A DNA stretch of 64,000 nucleotides from Phytoseiulus persimilis (taxonomy: Eukaryota > Arthropoda > Arachnida > Mesostigmata > Phytoseiidae): the NCBI GenBank assembly GCA_037576195.1, contig CM075101.1, positions 23,870,001 through 23,934,000 of the forward strand. Reading direction: 5' to 3'. Made by a program: the position numbers and the translations under genes. The notes beneath the pieces are model-generated. The model did no database searches. It saw only the letters and a program-made list of their open reading frames with translations, and was not told where the DNA came from. Below, in pieces: positions 43,921 to 57,651 of the stretch (positions within the stretch are counted from its first letter, which is position 1; every line of letters starts with the position of its first letter).

Positions 43921-46163
43921 ACAGATGTCCCGTCAGGCAAGTCAAGACGGGTTACAGCGAGGGGTGGGACAACGTGCACGAGCGGAGCGGCAATATTCCG
44001 GACAGAGTATTCTCCAGAATTGTGAATGCTGCTTGCGTGGAAGTAGAGCGAGCGCCAACAAACTCTTGGAATGAGTCAGGTTTTCAAGCAAGGCAGAACA
44101 AAGTCCCATTTTGATCTCGATTGAGCTATAGTCAACCGCATCTGGAGCTGCCCACACAGCGGTTGAAGAGTTGACGTCGAGGAAAACCTTTCTGAATTCC
44201 TGAGAGAACCGTGGCAGACACGGGAAAAGGTTCCGTTGGGCGAATTTTTCTTCCCCATGAGCTCTACCGAAAACCCAGTAGCGTAACAAGGAGGGGGGGG
44301 GGCGGAGTGGCAAACTGTCCAGGGCACCACCCGACCAAGCGGCACCGGCTACACCGTTTCCAGCCCCCCACTGGAGCTTCTAGAGGCCTATAGAGGAGTA
44401 TAATCCCAAACCTCCACCTTCCTCCGACCGTGTCTATAAGTTTGCCAAGCTGCGAAAGAACCTTCGAATTTGATCAAGTCATAGCTTCGGTCCAGTTTGA
44501 GCCGATTTCGATTCTCAAATCTAGCGGTCCTGTCGATCGATCATGATCTCTCGAATAACATCGACATTGGCGACACGATCAACGAATTCGCTTTTATGGG
44601 AGCCCGCAAGATTCAGTTCTGGAACTTGGATCTGTCTGGATGGAAAATTTCCTGGACCGAATGAGTACATTGGATGTTTTCATTCATGTCATTCTACCTG
44701 ATGTTTTCTGCAGCAAGCTCAATCTGCGAGACGAAACATACTCTTCGATGCATCTCGATTCAGGCCAACGAGACCTATCGATCCCGGATGTCAAAGCCGA
44801 AATGAAAACCATTCGCACAGGTTGCGCCGCTTAGTTTTCGAAAGTTCGGAAGTCGAAGAGAAATGGAGGCGGTCTGATCGACCGCTACAACCCGAGATTT
44901 TCCCGGTTCGAGAGCGCGGACGCCTTCTCACGGGCAGTGATCCGAGCCGAGGAAAGAGCGGAAAGTCAGTGGTATATCTGCACGTTTATTGATAGGACAA
45001 GAATTCTTTCCGCCTGTATTCCAAGCCATGAATGCAATAGACGCGGAGTCGGCCGATGCTATCAAATCATTCGCCGTGGCCAAGGAATTAAATAATTGGT
45101 CACGGATCTCCCAGCATTCCGTCGTAGAATCTTGCCAGCTGATTGGGGAGGGTTCGTCGCTGAGTTCCGAGAGAGGTCTCTGAGACCGCCCTGAGAGAAA
45201 TTTTCAGCAGTTCCTGGCATGATCAGACTCTCGTCGGAATCAAGTCGCGTTGGATGCACGGGGAATCGGCCGAGGGAGATTGAGGGTCCCAATTATGGAG
45301 GGTATTAATTGTCCCTTGGTCTCGCTATTAGGCTAGGCTTTTCAGAGATTCTGAACTTCGAAACCCAGAAACCGAACGTGTCTCTACCACTCGGGAAACT
45401 CTCGACAATCGATAGTTGGAAATTTTCTTCTTCTCATCCAATGAACAACATCTTGAGCAAGGCTTCAGTATGTTGCTTCTCAGAGTGAAGGCGTCACACA
45501 GTGGTCCGGGAGTGAACGAAAATGGTGAAATATTAGAACGTCCATATGAGTCGCGACTGCTCGATTGGGCTTCCAGGTGAAAGATAGAACATATGCCAAT
45601 CCTCAAGCCTAAGCCTGCTCGAGATGGCAATACGCGTAATTTTTTGTCAGTGTCACCCAGCCGAATTCCCCGATCAGGTGAGGCCACGAGCAAAGTCGAG
45701 CGTCTACTCATTCTGCAATCTGCTGCAGCCCCCGCGTCCCTGATTCTTTAGATCAGATGAGAGGTCCTCCAAACGATTACATTTCCCTCAGCTTCGGGAA
45801 TCGATGCTCACCCCTCTCGGACATCGATAAAGAAGAATCGAAATGATCGTGAATTCATTCATTCCCCGTGTCGGAATCAGATCAAAGATTCGAATTGATC
45901 CAACAAGACAATCGCGAGAATATTCAAGCGTTGATTCCTGTGAATCGTGCGTCCTTACTATATGCAATCGGCTTCGTCTGTCAGTTTGACCGCCATCCTT
46001 CTGGACTATGGAGGGAGTGTAGTCCAAGGACGTGGTTCCGCGATCGGTCTGACCATAGTTTTCCGTTTTTTTTTCTCCTTTCCTCGGGCGGGTGGTGACC
46101 GCGCACTCAGGACAAGTCCTGTACAATATTCCTCCCGTCCCTGGGGGGCCTCAGGCCTCAGTT
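43921..46163. other. intergenic, no gene seen
   Basis: No recognisable coding or RNA feature. A G run lies near 44291-44303. A diverged single unit of the downstream 45-bp repeat appears near 46010-46070. Confidence 0.4.
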
Positions 46164-46385
46164 TTCCGGGTTTGGGGAGGTGATTCCGGGATCGACATGA
46201 CCATACGTTCCGGGGTCCGAGAAGGGAATTCTGAGATCGATCTAATCATGTTTTTCTGGGTCTGGGGAGGAGATTCCGTGGTCGATCTGATCATACTCTT
46301 CGGAGTCTGAGTAGGTGATTCTGGCATACTTTCCTGGGTCTGGGGAGGTGGTTGCGGGATCGATCTGACCATAATTTCCCGAGCC
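46164..46385. repeat. minisatellite, ~45-bp unit, about five copies
   Basis: Repeats of the form TTCCGGGTCTGGGGAGG-TGATTCCGGGATCGAT-CTGACCATA occur in tandem; one copy is shortened to about 30 bp. Because 45 = 3 x 15, the minus strand stays open (frame 46151-46435) and translates as 15-residue repeats of the type MxRSIxExPPQTQxx. Copies are 70-85% alike by eye. Confidence 0.75.
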
Positions 46386-47341
46386 TTTTCTTTCTCTTTC
46401 TTTTTTGGCGGGAGGGGAAATCCCTTCATATACAAGAGATAGGACTTACATCCGTTGCCCTAGTTATGAGGTGTGGTCTCTAAAACCCCGCCCTCCTGGT
46501 GACTGGGCACTCAAGGCAAGCCCTGTATTGTACTCCTTCCGAGTCATCAAGGGCCGTCCACTTCGTAATTCAGTTCTCGTCTCCCTTTTCATCTATTCTT
46601 CGTTCTGTCTCGCGGCTCGGCTTCCCGTGGGACCTCAGGCGCAGGCATGGGTTCACCGTTGAGTTCCGCGTTTCTCCTCTTGAGCATATACTCTTTGTTT
46701 TGAATATGCATCCCATTTTGCGCGAGATTAGATTCCACGTATCTTCATTTTGCAGCATCTTCTGGACCAGCTCTGGGACCGAGCCGCCTTCTAAGCCTCG
46801 TCTTGGCTGAGACAGCGCTTCGCAAGTGAAGACCAAGTTGTCCACATAGTCTTCTGCCCCTGAATCTCAAAAGATGCACCGTGGACTAGGAGCTTTCTTA
46901 AGCGATGAGAATACTTCTGGAAATCTCCTGTGAGGACTCGGGTTGTGTGGTACACTAGTTCAACGAACTGTCGCTCGCACCATCTGGTGCAATGTGTTTG
47001 CACTATGGGGGGGGGGCATATTATTGCACAATCTATTGGGTGGATGCAAAAGTTTTGGGCCCCTAATTTCAATCGCTCATAACTCCGTTCTCAGAAGGCG
47101 CAGAAAGACAATAAAATACACTAAATGTGCGGAATCTAGTCAGCTTTTAGTTAAAATCAGCCCCGATTTTTCAAAAAGCACCGCGCTCACAGGAGCGATT
47201 CTACTGGAAGGGTCGGAATTCGGAAAATCGCGATTTTTGCAATTCCGGCGAAACTAAGATCATCGTCCCCTGTTTTCTCTCAAGAAAAATGAAGTTCGTC
47301 GAAAAATGAGCGGTTTCAAAAGAGAAACGGCTTACTTACCG

Positions 47342-47446
47342 GTGTTATCAGAAGAATCTTCGCAGGTTTGAAAACCATGTTTGTTGCGTGATGAAATATT
47401 CGCGACAATGATCATCATCGTCATCTCCATCACATCCTTGCCTTCC
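47342..47446. repeat. dispersed repeat, copy 1 of a direct pair
   Basis: It starts GTGTTATCAG(A/G)A and includes TTCGCAGGTTTG, AACCATGTT, TCGCGAC(A/G)ATGATCATCATC and CATCACATCCTTG. The second copy is at 47983-48085, in the same orientation. Downstream it adds GAAGCTGGTTACGCCCCTG, shared with a diverged third copy near 40036-40215. Confidence 0.7.
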
Positions 47447-47982
47447 CCCAAAAGAGGAAGCTGGTTACGCCCCTGTTTATCTTGAAGGGCTGTCAGTGAA
47501 TGGGTGTCTTGAACGATGGCAACAGCCGATTGGGCCGCTACCGCAATCTATCCACGCCAGTCCGACAGGCTGGAAAGAGGCTTCGAGAACTATTCGGGAT
47601 GGAAGCTCAGGAATGAAACACCATAGAAAACTCGCGCTATTCAATGATAGCAGATGCCGCAGGCACGTATGTGGAACAGCACTCTCCTGAATCCACGGTT
47701 TGCGGTGAACACGGGCAGCTCGCAGCCGCGTGGAGCTAGCAAGGGCGCGGTAGCGGGTTAGGTAAGGAGGTCCAAGCAGAGCAACAGCATAAAATGCAGG
47801 CTCTGAAGCCTTCTGGTTCGCGATTGTAGAAGGAGACTCGTCAGTGGAGTTGGTTTCGGTGAACTAGGTTCCGCCGAAGGGGTTCCAGTTGACTGGGTTT
47901 CGGAGACACGGATCCCAACCCGGCCTCCTGGCTCCTGCTTCTAACAAGGCATCATTGGACGAAATTTTTCCGCAAAGATCCT

Positions 47983-48085
47983 GTGTTATCAGGAAAACCT
48001 TCGCAGGTTTGGGAACCATGTTGATTGAGTCATGAAATACTCGCGACGATGATCATCATCATCATCATCGTCATCACATCCTTGC
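47983..48085. repeat. dispersed repeat, copy 2 of a direct pair
   Basis: Direct-orientation partner of 47342-47446, differing by point changes and by extra ATC triplets in the GATGATCATCATC tract, which behaves as a microsatellite. Confidence 0.7.
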
Positions 48086-48127
48086 AGATGATAGACTAAA
48101 TACAGCGAAAGCGGCGAAAGGAACACA

Positions 48128-48172
48128 CCAGCGGGAAATGGGATTGAGCATCGGACTCGCTCATTTCGCGGC
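48128..48172. repeat. short dispersed repeat also found at 35345-35395 and 54170-54215
   Basis: The copy here shares CAGCGGGAAATGGG, TTGAGCA and CGCTCATTTCGCGGC with 35345-35395. That copy in turn shares GGTGAGCAGTAAGTTA with 54185-54203. Another match, TGAAATATT(C/T)AACGGG, links 48278 to 54350. The boundaries are not defined, and it may be part of an old transposon family. Confidence 0.4.
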
Positions 48173-48279
48173 TTCGCTGGGAAAAGTGTTCCCGTCTCTC
48201 ATTAAGTCTTCCAGGGATGGCGACCGCCTACAGAAGTCACCCGAGCAACAGCAGTAGGACGGAAGGAGAAGCTGCCCTG

Positions 48280-51200
48280 AAATATTCAACGGGGTGGAGT
48301 TGTCACGATACAACGACCAGGCGCCGCTCTCGGAAGCCGAACTCAGCGTCGCTCAGAGCAAGTTCCGCTGAGTCGATGAGGTACATAACAACTATCTCGA
48401 CTCCTTCCGATGATAGAAATGTATTGGGTGCTTGCCAGAAAAATTAAGAGATGGGGCAAAATGCTCAGAACTCACTCAGCTTTCAGATCTGGCGAGGCTC
48501 GTGTTCATCCAACGAACGGGTTGCCAAGGCCGACGATTTTACTGAAACGGTAGAAAATCGGAAGATCGCGACTTTGCTATTGCGGCCAGACGAGCGATTC
48601 GGTCGCTGCAAAGATCAGATATTAGCCCTGGAAGCATCTGAGTTTTCGGTAATTCTCTTCAGAAAGTCTCATAAAACTCTCGGAAATGTCACTTGAACTC
48701 CTTTCATCGTTACTCGCATCGCGAGTATTGACCCCTAGCTCCGAAGTCGACGTAGAGGTAATTTCTCTACCGTTCCAAGCGTCGCTTCTCGCAGTCTTGA
48801 CATTTGAGAAAGTGATTCTGAATTCCGCGCATTCTGACTATCTTATTATTCTTTTGCGCCTCCTAGAAGAGGAGCTATGAGCTGTCGAAGTTGTGTCTCA
48901 GCACTGTTCCAACCACCCCTTATTTTCATGGAAAGTACTCATTTGGCTTTGAAACTCGGAGCGGGTTTCCGAAGCAGATGAGAACGGGAATCCTTAGAAT
49001 GCAGGACGACTTTAGCTGATGTCGCGTGGTCGGGAGAAATGTCTAGTGCTCAGAAGGCCCCTTCTCCGCAGTCTCGATGAGTATTTACCAAACATGGATT
49101 CGTACGAAATCTCCGTCTTGCGAATAGAGCGGTCGTGTTCTCACCAAGCTCGTTAGTGCCAGAACCGCTCACCAGGAGGCTTAGATTGTCTGGAATGTGG
49201 GTGAATTCAGAAATAGTCCTCCCTCATTTCCTCGTGGGAAAACATACGCTCGACTCAGCACAGCGTGATTTTAGACCTCAGCCGTGTGTCCTCAGCAACT
49301 GGATGGCTCTGTCGCGGACGACATACATGGGGTCTTGTCTTTTCCCGGTTTGACACAACTCGCTGTAATGGGGCGTGTCGGACACGTGTCCACGGCACGG
49401 CTGTCCGAGTCGGGAGTCTACAACTGAACTCAACGCAACATGGAGTCAGCACCAAGCCTTGGTGAGAACAGCAATTTCCGAGGAAAAGGCTCCTTGGTTG
49501 ACCTCGGACACAGAAATCAAAACCGCGGTTGAGAACCGCCATCACTTCGGTGAGAAATTTCCGACCCAAATGAATACTACAGGAGCTTTTCGACGAGAAA
49601 ATGTGTTGTTTTTCAGCCGTGTATTCAGTGATGTCGCATATTCAGTTGAAGAGTTCTTTCACAATTCTTTCCATTCTGCTCCCCTGATGCATTTTTATAC
49701 ATATTCCTGAGGACGGAAATGTTATCGAGCGTTTGAGGCTCGAGTCTGACACAACGGTTCCGGTCGAGTTATACTTCCGAGCTCAGCATGAATATTGAAC
49801 GCGATTCCCACCGATTCCGTGAAGAATCGCGGCGCACTGAATCTCGCGAATATCAAATCAAGAGGGATCAGGCGTTACGAATAACTGTAACGGAGTCCTA
49901 CTCCTCTTTAGCTGTACGGTTACAATCGCGAATCTGTATCGCGGTATTCCTCTGAAATGTGTTTCCACACCCACCTCCCAGCTTTGCAGCCTCTCCGGAA
50001 TCACTCATACTTGAATGACTTTCACTTGCGTTGTAATCTGATTTGTCTTCGTTCTTCACTCGTTTGTCACAGGGGGATAACGGAAACGGTGGGCATTATC
50101 AATCCCATCCCTCCTAGCTTGTAGAGCGGCGACGTGCGCGGTGCCTCTTTTGGAACATACGAACGGTGCTCGGATTAGGTCGACTCACTATTCTGTGATT
50201 CGCTCAGCCCTCTTCGGTCATGGATAGAGCAGGCTACAGTCAGGATTCAAGCCGTTCTCTCCTTTCCATGAGGCAGCTTTGAAGTACAGCGGACAGAAAT
50301 CACGATGAGTACGATTTCTCTCACATTTCGAGCGAGAGTGGAGGGACAATTATCTAGTGTCGGATCCAGAGTTCTCCCGGGACTGCGGAGACGGCGAATC
50401 CGACTCTGACGACTCAAACATGATGACTCCGAACCAGCCGCCATACCAGAGTTCAATGGGACCAAACTAAGGGTGCAAAAATAAGATCAGATGGTTAGCT
50501 TTAGATTTCCGCTCAGGGAGAGTGACCGATTGTAAAACAAAGTTGTATTCCAAATCCTCCTAAACACAGCTACTGTCAACTCGAGAATCATCTCCAATAA
50601 CCTCACGGGGAAGAACATGGAGATGAAATACTTTTGAGAAAGGATTGTGCAAGATTTCCTCGGGATTGGAGACCCTTCTCCGTCGCCCTATTGCTACGTC
50701 AAGAGGGACGTCACTCTTTCAGTCAAAGCGAAGACCGACCATTCTTAGCCCGACTATTCTCAACCCGATAATAACCGCACGATGTGCGTTTATCATCCAA
50801 TTTAAGTATTTCTCTGCGAGGGGTGACCAGCGGCTCCCTCTCGTCTGCAAGCTGCATACCCCGTAACTTCATCGTTTTCAAGATTCGGATGCCGAATGGT
50901 ATTTACAATCTGCCCACCCCTTCGAGGCAGTAATATAAACCGAAGTTGTGTGAACTAGCAGGATGAACCCTCGAATGCTCGAAACAAGCCTGTAGTGATG
51001 AGAAATTTTGCTCTGCGGTCATCGTTCTTGTGAGGCGAGGTCTCTCAGGCCGAAGTTCGTCCTCCGGGCGCCGGCCTCATGTGGGCGCTGTCGTCGATTG
51101 GGACCCACCGACCGTTGGGCGTCAGTTTCATTTGGGCTCCCGTGTCAATTGAGCGCTGGCTCCTTCAGCTTGTGGAACACCGATGATTCCTCTGTTGACC

Positions 51201-54200
51201 GTGGCGGTACCGTACCTTGCGATAATGCGGCAGAAAAGAGAGACTGATTCATCCGAGTTTCCATAAACGGGTGGCCCGCGCGGCGCAGGGTCCGGGATCA
51301 CACATATTGCGACGAGTTCACGCGATAATTTGGGTTCATTCGCGGGCACGCTCCATGATGGCTGATTTGATATTCTGCGATAAACCGCGGATCATCAGGC
51401 GATTTACGGGTGACCATGTGGCCCCACAAATGACCTGAATCACTATAAACGGGAGTGCTGTTGTGCGCCTTACGTGACCACACTGCAGGTATGATGCAGG
51501 AGGTCTCAACCATCCCAACGGAGGAGTCAAGATGCGCACGACGAATAGCGTCCTCGCCGATATCCTGAGCGGAATGCCACTAAGAAAATATTTTGCGGCC
51601 TGCATCCGAACAGCCATAAGTTCCGGAATCTCTCGAGTGGTTTCTCCGAAAATCAAAGAGAGCTCAATGAGCAGTTGCCTCGAGATGCGAGAGGGTATGA
51701 TGGAATGGAACAGGAACTACCCGGCGCTGGTGCCAAACCGACGACGGTGCCCACCCGATCTGCGCCGCTCTTGGGGCATCTTTAAAGGATGGATAATCAG
51801 CACAACTCACCCGGTCCATCAATCCATCCTCCCCATTATGCTTGATGGAACAATTGGAAGGGATACGGACGAGACTCAAGAGGTCCCAGCCCGAGCGTCG
51901 CGGAGCTTTCCGTATCCAATGAAGACTTTTTCCTTCATGTACAATGCAACACCACAGGGGGGGGGATGGTGCGGTCAGCTCGGACCGTAGATACGTTGTT
52001 GCTTTGCTGGAGGGATGCAGGTGAGCTCGTAGCAGGTACTGTCCTGATCCCTCGTTCTGGCATCAGTCACCTCGACTCGGCCTGGATTTCGAGTCGTGGC
52101 ACCTCCTATGGCGGGTCATGAGAGTTCAGCATGGCGCTCTTCTCCACGGTGATCGAGATAACTGAGGAACATGAAGGCATGCGGCGGCGGAGCGCGAAAC
52201 GGCGCCACAAGGAATTCAGCTGCTGGGAAGGCGAGGGCGGATTGCAAGCAAGCAGAGCCATACAGCAATCAGGGTTCCGGCAGGTTGACCCGAAATAGAG
52301 CAGGGTATTTGGTGAGTTTGGGGTAGGGTTCCGAGCAAGCGAGCCAATTGATGCGACCTGTCCCTTTTGAGACGCTGTGAGGTCATGGGCCGTCTTAAAA
52401 TATGCTTCCGTCGAGTTTTGCCCGCGCGTTCATTGTCCACATGATTTAGGTGGGAGAGGCAGTTTTGACGATTTGGCGCCGCCAGGGGCCGACCAAACGG
52501 AATTCTGCCGATTTTCCCACGTTGTCTTGATTGACTGACTTGAAGTTTGCTACACGGTCGTTTGTCAAAACAGGGGGAATGAATGGAGAAAGCTTCTACA
52601 TTTAGCGCTCGGAGAGTTGAGCACCTGAGTTTGGCTAACTGTGATAAGTTTCTGCACGCCATCACTGCCGGCAAGAGAAAAGGAAAAGCGCAAAAGCATA
52701 ACATTGGGACGGTAGCTGATTTACGACGGAGACCAATACCAGAGATCGGAATGGAATGAAGGTTGGAATGGACCGAACTGTATTGGAATGTATTGGATGC
52801 CAACGCAGGTTGCTGCGATGGTCTCTCCTGATTTCAGCTGCATATACAAGCGATGTACCCCCACCATCTCGCAAGAGTATGCTGCCTGATCGCGAGTGGC
52901 ATCGGCGCGAAGCATGACTAGACCCAGAACCGGCGGTGGTGCGAGGAGTTATAGTGGCGTCACTGCATCATCAAGCATGAATGACGGTCGAATTCCGTCG
53001 ATGAAGAAAAGCTTAAGGCGCGTTGCGGCACCAACCATTGAACTAAGTGGTGGCAAATGTAATGCCGCATGAATTTCTATCAACATGACTCCGCCTCAGG
53101 GAGGCGCACAAGGGAGAAGTGAAATCTCCTTGAAGGGTCTTGCTGATCGCGATGACGGAGTCTCATCGAAGCCGGAGACAATTTTCCCCCACGCATGAGT
53201 TCCCTGACATCGCAAGCATTCCGAAAACCGGCGACGGAAATCCAGCTAAGGAACTCTCGGCCGCGGACATTCCGCGCCCATATATCCCAGCTCGCGCTTT
53301 CCGGGCACGGGCGACTCGTTCCCGAACGGTGGCGGCCATTCATGCACAACCCTCAAGTACAGGGCAATCAACATAAGTTGGGGATTTCTGTACCATTCCT
53401 CCTGTTGTTCGTAACTCGGTGAAGAGCCGAACACTTCTTTCTCGCTCGGAAATCGAGCTTCTCCAGTTTTTCGTCCGAGAAAAGAACTGGTAAGCTCGAC
53501 CCGTCAACCCCATAGTTGGGTAATTCGTACCAATCTAAGAGCTTTTCGTTACCGGAGAATATTTCGAATTCGGCTTCCCTGAGGAGCCACGGGGCGATTG
53601 CACCGAGGGGTGCATCGGGGGGAGGTTGCGAGGACCATGCTCGTTCTCCCGGGGTTGATATCGTCTTTGGAGGAGGTAAAATAGTTTCTCTATGCATTCG
53701 GTCGCAAATAATTCTTGCCTTTACGATTAACGAGCGTCTAACGAGCAGTGGCTTTCGCTCGCGTGGATCTAACGTATTCCCAATCGAACGCCACGATGGA
53801 TTAGGCAGTTGAGTTCTCCTCCATCTGCGTTTCGGGCGAAGTATCGTCAGTAGTGATAACATAGTTGAGAGCCTGACTCTTTGTAGACGGAGGCTGAGGT
53901 CAGTAGCATCTTGGAAGAAAAGCAAGCCTTGAGCTGTCGCGTCTCCCCCGTGAGTTTGTATTCACCGCTGAGAATCTCAGAATCAAAGCCTCCTCGGGGG
54001 CGTTTGGCAGAGAGATGGAGATCGCGGCCGCGCTCAGCTATCTTTGCTCCAGTTCCTCTTCGAGCGAGCTAGCAAGGCTCGTGAAGCACTTCCTCGAGGA
54101 GGTTTCATCCAACGATCCGACTCTAAGGCTGGCCGAAGGGCATTGAAGAGGAGACGTAACGAGAGCCAACGAACGGGAAGCGGAGGTGAGCAGTAAATTA

Positions 54201-57200
54201 CTAAACTTCCTCGTTTTACTGCTTCTTCCAGCGGACCGGCCGCCAGTGGGTCGCTGCAGAGTGCTCTCTCGTTCTCTCATCTCGTCGTCCGCAAATGCAG
54301 GCGCACGGCTTCACCGCCGGTACCAGCAGGCGCGCGGAGAGAGGAAGGTGAAATATTTAACGGGTTGGAGTTGCAGGGATGTGCCGATCAAATACTCTTC
54401 TTGCTCAGAGACTGATTCTAATTGTGATATGTCTCTGTTCAGACATTCCGATGACGATCAACGTCAGTACGCAAAGCCAGTCAGAGCGGACATTTCGGCA
54501 ACAATTGTCGTAGGCGCATCCGCATGACCTATTGCATTGACCTCATCCTAAGAAATAGAATCAGGTTGACTCAACCATCTGAGAAGCCTAGTTTCAGAAG
54601 TCGAGTCGAGGCTCTGCATCCTCGAGCACTTCGTACCGCACTGCCTTCTTGTGAGGGGTCCGAAAGCATCTTCCGTGGTGTGTCCTCGACTCAGGTTATA
54701 AAGAAAAATAGGTTTCTCCGCCCGGCACATTGGAACCGTGTTTCCAAACGAGAGAGGCATGCGCATCGACATTGACCATCAGCTCAGGCTCGAGGCCGAC
54801 TACCCTCATTCACTAGCGTACCGTGCGGGGGAGCGGTGAGGCGGTCCGCCCCGGGCATCGAGGCTGCAGGGGCATCAGGATGCCACTGACTGTGGGAGGA
54901 ACGCGCTCACACAGTCTGTGAGATAATCCGTCTGATCACTCGCGAAATGAGTGTTCGGAATGACGTCCGCGCTGTCAAATTGCTTTAATCGTCTCCTGAT
55001 TAGTCTGGAAGGGGAAGCTCGAGAGCCATTCTTCGCAAACCTGTGGTCCGAGAACAGCGAGCGCATGCGCGCACCGAATCACGATCTTTCGTGCGCAACG
55101 TTGGAGAACTCTTCTTGAAAACCCTCTTACCGCTTAACCCGCGAGATAGGTTCTGCATAGCCCCGCTAGTAGATCCGTCAGAACGCCACTGGGTTGAATA
55201 GTTAACCTGGTCGTTTCGGGGAGCTTCAGAAATTCGAAGCACCGGATGCCATAACAAGCTCCCGTGGTTTCATAGTTTAGGGCGTGGAAGCTTCCGCAAT
55301 GAAATTCCCCATAAGATTTCTGGCGCGATTCCAAGAGAAGTTGTCGTAAATCTCCAGCGGATATGATCGCATAAACCGACGGTTTTTCCACGATCGCTCA
55401 ATATTGAAGTCGTCTCATGAGTACAAGAATAATCAGATTCCGAGGTCTCCCTATCGTACTGTGGCTTCATCACATTCATACACATGAGTATGGAATACAT
55501 CGGTATCATGCTGTCACATCATCTGAGATAGAAGTTCCGCGCGAGCCCGCACGGGGCCAGCCCCGGGCATCGTCGAAGGTCGGTACGCTACTGCCTTCAC
55601 TTCGCCGTGCTGTGTTACTCTCTTCGCTTGCGTAACCAATAGCTCACGGGGTGGTTGGTCACTCGGTTGATAATTACAGTGAATGCTCGTCGCAGCGAAC
55701 AGGAAGGTGCCAGCGGAATTCCGCAGCGGAACCTTCCCGCATCCTCTCCCCGTAATGTACAATGCCATAGCACACCACGCGAACATGGCTGCTTCGACTT
55801 CGAGTTTCGATTTCGCCTCGTTTTCCGAGAAAAGCAGAACGCCACGAATCAGCGGTTTGCGCTAGCGATCCTTCGCCGCTCCTATCTCTCAGAGGTCGGG
55901 AGGCTGAATGACCGATGTGCATACCGGTGTGAAAGACCCGACTCGTGTATTTGTCAATAATGGGAGGGACATGTGAGAAAAACGGTTGTCGATCAGGAGC
56001 CATTTGTGTCTTCCCTCACGCCCTATGCCCTCATTGAAAGTCGGTCACAAATTATTCTGTCGCCCCGAAACTCCCTGCAGTTCCTGCACGCCCGATTACT
56101 CGAAGCAACAGCTCTACCATGATTCCAAGCTAGGCTCGTCTGTCGAAAGAGCCGGGATCCGACCATCCGTGAGCTTAGACGCTCAACTTCTACATCGCGG
56201 CTCTGATCGGTTCGTTTTCGTGGCTCATGATGCTCATGTGCGTCAGCCGAATATTCGCAGCTAAACGAAAAGTTGAAGTTGAACTCATGTTCCAAGATAT
56301 TCCGATCCCTCTCTTCGGTTTGATGACTGATCCCATACCGATCCGTTTTCTTTGGACTGGAACCGGGCACTGCCTCACCGCACAGAGAAAAGTGAGCTAG
56401 TAACTGAATGGAAGCGCAGCGGGAGTAACCGCGCGGGGCTCGATGGGCACAAGCGCTCATAACTCATAGCCGAAGCGGCTAGTGCCGAAGATGGACGATG
56501 GAGGCGAGGCAGACTGGAGCTCTGCTCTAAAAGGGTTGCAGACGGTACACGCAGACGCGGCCAGCTGAAGAACATACTTGCGTTCCTCCGAAAAAGTTTC
56601 AACAATGGAAGATTTCTCGGACTCGGTGCCGTCCCCGGCCTGGAGGTCAGCATCGGAACATCTAGGAGCGCATAATTTATCAATGTAGTTTTTTTGATCG
56701 CAATCGAAATAAAATTGCAAGAGCTCTAAATTTCTCTCGCTTCGCTTCTCCCGCTGACGTTGTTCTCGGTCTCGCCGTCCTACCTCGAGGCGACAAAGGC
56801 AATGGACCTGTTCGTGACGCAGGTTACGTCTCTCGTCGAACTGTACGCTCTGAGGGGGTCCAGAATGGGAGGATCTGGACGAAGCGTGAGAAACTCTCAG
56901 GATCGGAACCGGTCGGCTACCGACGCAAGTCTCACTGGAGTCTCTGAGCCGGGAGTCAGGGAAATCGACTGCTCAGCTGTGGGTTGAAAGAGAACGGTCT
57001 GGCCCAGTCGCGCCCTCGCTCGCTAGCTTCCCTTCATCTCCCTCCACCTTTTTCCCTAGATCGTCTCCTGCTCCTCCCGTAGCAGACGCCCTCGGAAGAT
57101 GGAGTGCAACTCTTGCGCAGCACACACCTCCACTCAGTCAGTCGGTTGAACGCACAGCCTGCCCCACGAGCGGGCAACCGACAAGTGAGGCACAAGAGAG

Positions 57201-57633
57201 CATTCTCCGGGAAAGGGTGGGCACCCGCAAGCCTGTTCTCCATCCAAGCAAGTGAGGAGGGAGCGCGTATTCCCGTCAGCTAGACCTGCTTGCCTAACCT
57301 GAAGGCAACTAAGAGTGGACAATTATCTCCGACGAATCTACTAGCCGACTATCCAGCGTGCCCGTGAGCCAGCACGCCAGCCAAACCAGTTAGATCCCTT
57401 CGAGACGAACGAGGCAGCATCTAGTCCTCCGTCTACCTGGTGCTGCAGGGCAAGGATCGAGACGACACCTGCGGCGTTCTTCAGAGCGCGCTTCGACGAC
57501 TCAGTGGAGTGACGCGACTTCAGAGTGAACGGCCCTCGGCTTATAGGGTCCTCTGACTCCCTTCGGGTGCCGACCGGTGCATGCGGCAGCGTAGGGAGTG
57601 CATGAGTCAGCTGCAGTGGGTGCAGCAGCTACG
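48280..57633. other. gene-poor stretch, no gene supported
   Basis: About 9.4 kb. The longest open frames (minus 52216-52803, 195 codons; minus 53368-53925, 185 codons; plus 51532-51990) have no recognisable domain and no convincing splice partners. GC content rises towards 57.0-57.7 kb, which may be the 5' regulatory or untranslated region of the Ly6 gene. Confidence 0.4.
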
Positions 57634-57651
57634 TCTGACAAATTTGTCAGA
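57634..57651. repeat. perfect 18-bp palindrome upstream of the Ly6 gene
   Basis: TCTGACAAATTTGTCAGA is self-complementary and lies about 200 bases before the ATG at 57849, in the presumed promoter or 5' UTR. It could be a dimeric transcription-factor site. Confidence 0.6.

Noticed and set aside
47990-48085. CRISPR array or prokaryotic element
   Set aside because: Repeats are few, irregular and microsatellite-like; the window is clearly eukaryotic.
51532-51990. 152-codon plus-strand open frame
   Set aside because: No recognisable similarity; overlapped by frames on the other strand and ends in a G-run.
52216-52803. 195-codon minus-strand open frame
   Set aside because: No recognisable domain, no splice partners, Arg/Leu/Ser-rich composition typical of a chance frame in GC-balanced DNA.
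53368-53925. 185-codon minus-strand open frame
   Set aside because: No known motif; part looks protein-like (LLDWYELPNYGVDG) but nothing adjacent supports a gene.
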